The position numbers and the translations under genes are program-made. Below are positions 62,809 to 64,000 of a DNA stretch of 64,000 nucleotides, in pieces. Each line of letters opens with the position of its first letter. Position 1 is the stretch's first letter. Source of the DNA: Chitinophaga costaii (GTDB lineage Bacteria > Bacteroidota > Bacteroidia > Chitinophagales > Chitinophagaceae). Below the pieces are notes generated by a model, which did not search any database, was not told where the DNA came from, and saw only the letters and a list, made by a program, of their open reading frames with translations. The DNA lies in contig NZ_FMAR01000008.1 of NCBI RefSeq assembly GCF_900094705.1, forward strand, positions 1 through 64,000, given 5' to 3'.

Positions 62809-64000
62809 TTATTTTTCTCTTACACTCACCGATATTCTGCGGTCTTTAATACGGTCTGCTTCGGGAGCATCGGCGGCATATTTCGCATATTGCGAGCCAT
62901 AGCCCTCCGCTCCGGTTACCTGGCTGCCTACGCCTTCTTCGCGCAAAGCCTTTGCCACAGCTTCGGCGCGGGCTTGCGACAGTTTTTTGTTCGCCGCTTC
63001 TTCACCCACTCTATCCGTATAACCGCCTATTTTGATCTTCACTTTGGGATAGGCTTTTAATATCTGTGCAATGTTTTCCAACTCTGTGCGGCTGCTGGGC
63101 AAAATGTTGGCCGTACCAAAAGTGAAATTGAGCGTATTAAAATCAAACCAAATGTCCTTGCCTGCTTCGGTATAAGGGTCTTTAATAAAGGCAATGAGCC
63201 GGTCTTCTATCCCACCTTTAAGGGCGTCTATTTTCACGCCATTGGGCAGGGTTAGTTGCAGTGGTGCTGACCGGAGGGTAACCACGGTATCGGTGCCGGT
63301 GCTATGGTCTGTGGTGGTAATGGTGTCTGATATGGGCTTGCTGGCATTGGGTTGATTGCAACTGCGCAGCCAGTACCATACCCCTATAATAAGCAGCAGG
63401 CCTATGAGCAATGGCCCGGCCCAGTTAGTTTTCCGGGTGGCAGGTAATCCGTTGGGCCGGTTGATCACCGGGGCGGCGTCGCCGAGCAGCTGTTGCAGGT
63501 TAATCTCTGGGGGTACGCTGCTGGCTACCTCTTTCTTCTGTTGGGCCAGCAGGGAGGCTATGGCGCCGGCGCTCATATCATTCTCATTCACATGTTTGTG
63601 AATGACGGCCAGTGCCAGTGGCAGTATGGTGCCCAGCAGGGCCGATGTGGTACTTCCTTTAAGGCCTATGGAAGTGGTAATACTGTTGGCGATAGTACCC
63701 AGCCTGCTGCCAAACACTTCCGACAGCAAGGACGGGGCAAGGGATGGTATGCCGCCGCCTGTGTGGTTAAAGACGTTAGACACATTTTCCAGGATGCCAC
63801 TTTTAAAAGCATCGTGGGAGTAATCTACCAGCGATGCCATATGGCCGCCCTCCACTTGCTGCAGAAGACCCAGTAGCGACACGGGAATAATGGCGTCTAT
63901 ACCTTTTTGTACATTGGCAGGTGTTTCGCCATAATACTGGGCCGCCTGTGCTACTACGTTTTCCGGAAGGTATTTTTTTATTGCGGTTACGAAATGAAAT
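62809..64000 (-). CDS. DUF937 and OmpA domain protein (5' end outside the window)
   Basis: The frame is open to the right edge; 396 codons are visible and only the first few residues seem missing, since the DUF937 pattern starts within the last bases (VTAIKKYLPENVVAQAAQYYG). DUF937 covers roughly the first 180 residues. A single transmembrane segment follows (GPLLIGLLLIIGVWYWL), then a periplasmic part ending in an OmpA domain (IWFDFNTLNFTFGTANILP, VKIKIGGYTDRVGEEAANKKL, DRRISVSV) that binds peptidoglycan. It is likely an inner-membrane protein that links to the cell wall. Confidence 0.9.
   Translation of the reverse strand, partial: FHFVTAIKKYLPENVVAQAAQYYGETPANVQKGIDAIIPVSLLGLLQQVEGGHMASLVDYSHDAFKSGILENVSNVFNHTGGGIPSLAPSLLSEVFGSRLGTIANSITTSIGLKGSTTSALLGTILPLALAVIHKHVNENDMSAGAIASLLAQQKKEVASSVPPEINLQQLLGDAAPVINRPNGLPATRKTNWAGPLLIGLLLIIGVWYWLRSCNQPNASKPISDTITTTDHSTGTDTVVTLRSAPLQLTLPNGVKIDALKGGIEDRLIAFIKDPYTEAGKDIWFDFNTLNFTFGTANILPSSRTELENIAQILKAYPKVKIKIGGYTDRVGEEAANKKLSQARAEAVAKALREEGVGSQVTGAEGYGSQYAKYAADAPEADRIKDRRISVSVREK

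Overview
The window reads as a chromosomal segment of a Bacteroidota bacterium, most likely a Chitinophaga-like member of the Chitinophagaceae. The signs are secreted proteins with type IX secretion sorting domains (type A at 9063-11210, type B at 11723-14425), an RHS protein of the DUF6443 type, HmuY-family lipoproteins, a DUF2723 membrane protein, an aminofutalosine synthase, and promoters of the Bacteroidetes form TTTG-N19-TAnnTTTG (clearest in front of tRNA-Cys). I see no rRNA, IS element, prophage or CRISPR array. Coding density is high and most gene pairs are separated by ordinary intrinsic terminators.

Layout. 1-5.3 kb: the N-terminal part of an RHS/YD-repeat protein (runs off the left edge), an upstream coiled-coil plus beta-barrel partner, a tail-fibre-like surface protein and a small conserved protein. 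5.5-14.4 kb: a PVC-type heme c dehydrogenase-like lipoprotein, mqnE overlapping a secreted M43 metalloprotease, and a large type IX cargo adhesin/propeller. 14.5-19.6 kb: trxA, dnaE and an NlpC/P60 lipoprotein, with a DnaA box and a duplicated 45-bp element between the last two. 19.6-28.5 kb: a surface-polysaccharide locus (flippase, FkbM methyltransferase, three family-2 and one family-4 glycosyltransferases, YfhO-like membrane protein). 28.5-34.2 kb: a queuosine-precursor transporter, an uncharacterised gene pair, tRNA-Cys, nucleoside phosphorylase, dapF, a NUDIX protein and a DUF1304 gene interrupted by one amber codon. 34.5-46.1 kb: GNAT, Gfo/Idh/MocA oxidoreductase, a VWA/AAA pair, DUF2723 protein, a SAM hydrolase-like operon and an SDR.

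46.3-59.5 kb is the most coherent system: a split heme acquisition locus. A TonB-dependent receptor with two HmuY-family proteins is divergent from an AraC/PchR-type regulator. Then comes an AT-rich ImmA/IrrE plus PIN-like (DUF4411) module. Beyond it lie an IsdG-type heme monooxygenase, a third HmuY lipoprotein, three more lipoproteins, and a complete HmuTUV ABC importer. A 16-bp element (TTACCCCnnnCGGAAA) occurs three times in front of the receptor operon and once between the divergent monooxygenase and HmuY genes. This ties both halves into one predicted regulon. The proposed flow is surface capture by HmuY proteins, outer-membrane passage through the receptor, periplasmic capture by HmuT, import by HmuUV, and ring opening by the monooxygenase.

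59.7-64 kb: an AT-rich orphan gene, a Tat-exported sugar phosphate isomerase-like protein, a small HAD protein and a DUF937-OmpA protein cut by the right edge.

Two genes look recently damaged: the DUF1304 gene (TGG to TAG at codon 66) and the DUF4411 PIN-like toxin (its conserved N-terminus has no in-frame start; one missing A would explain it).
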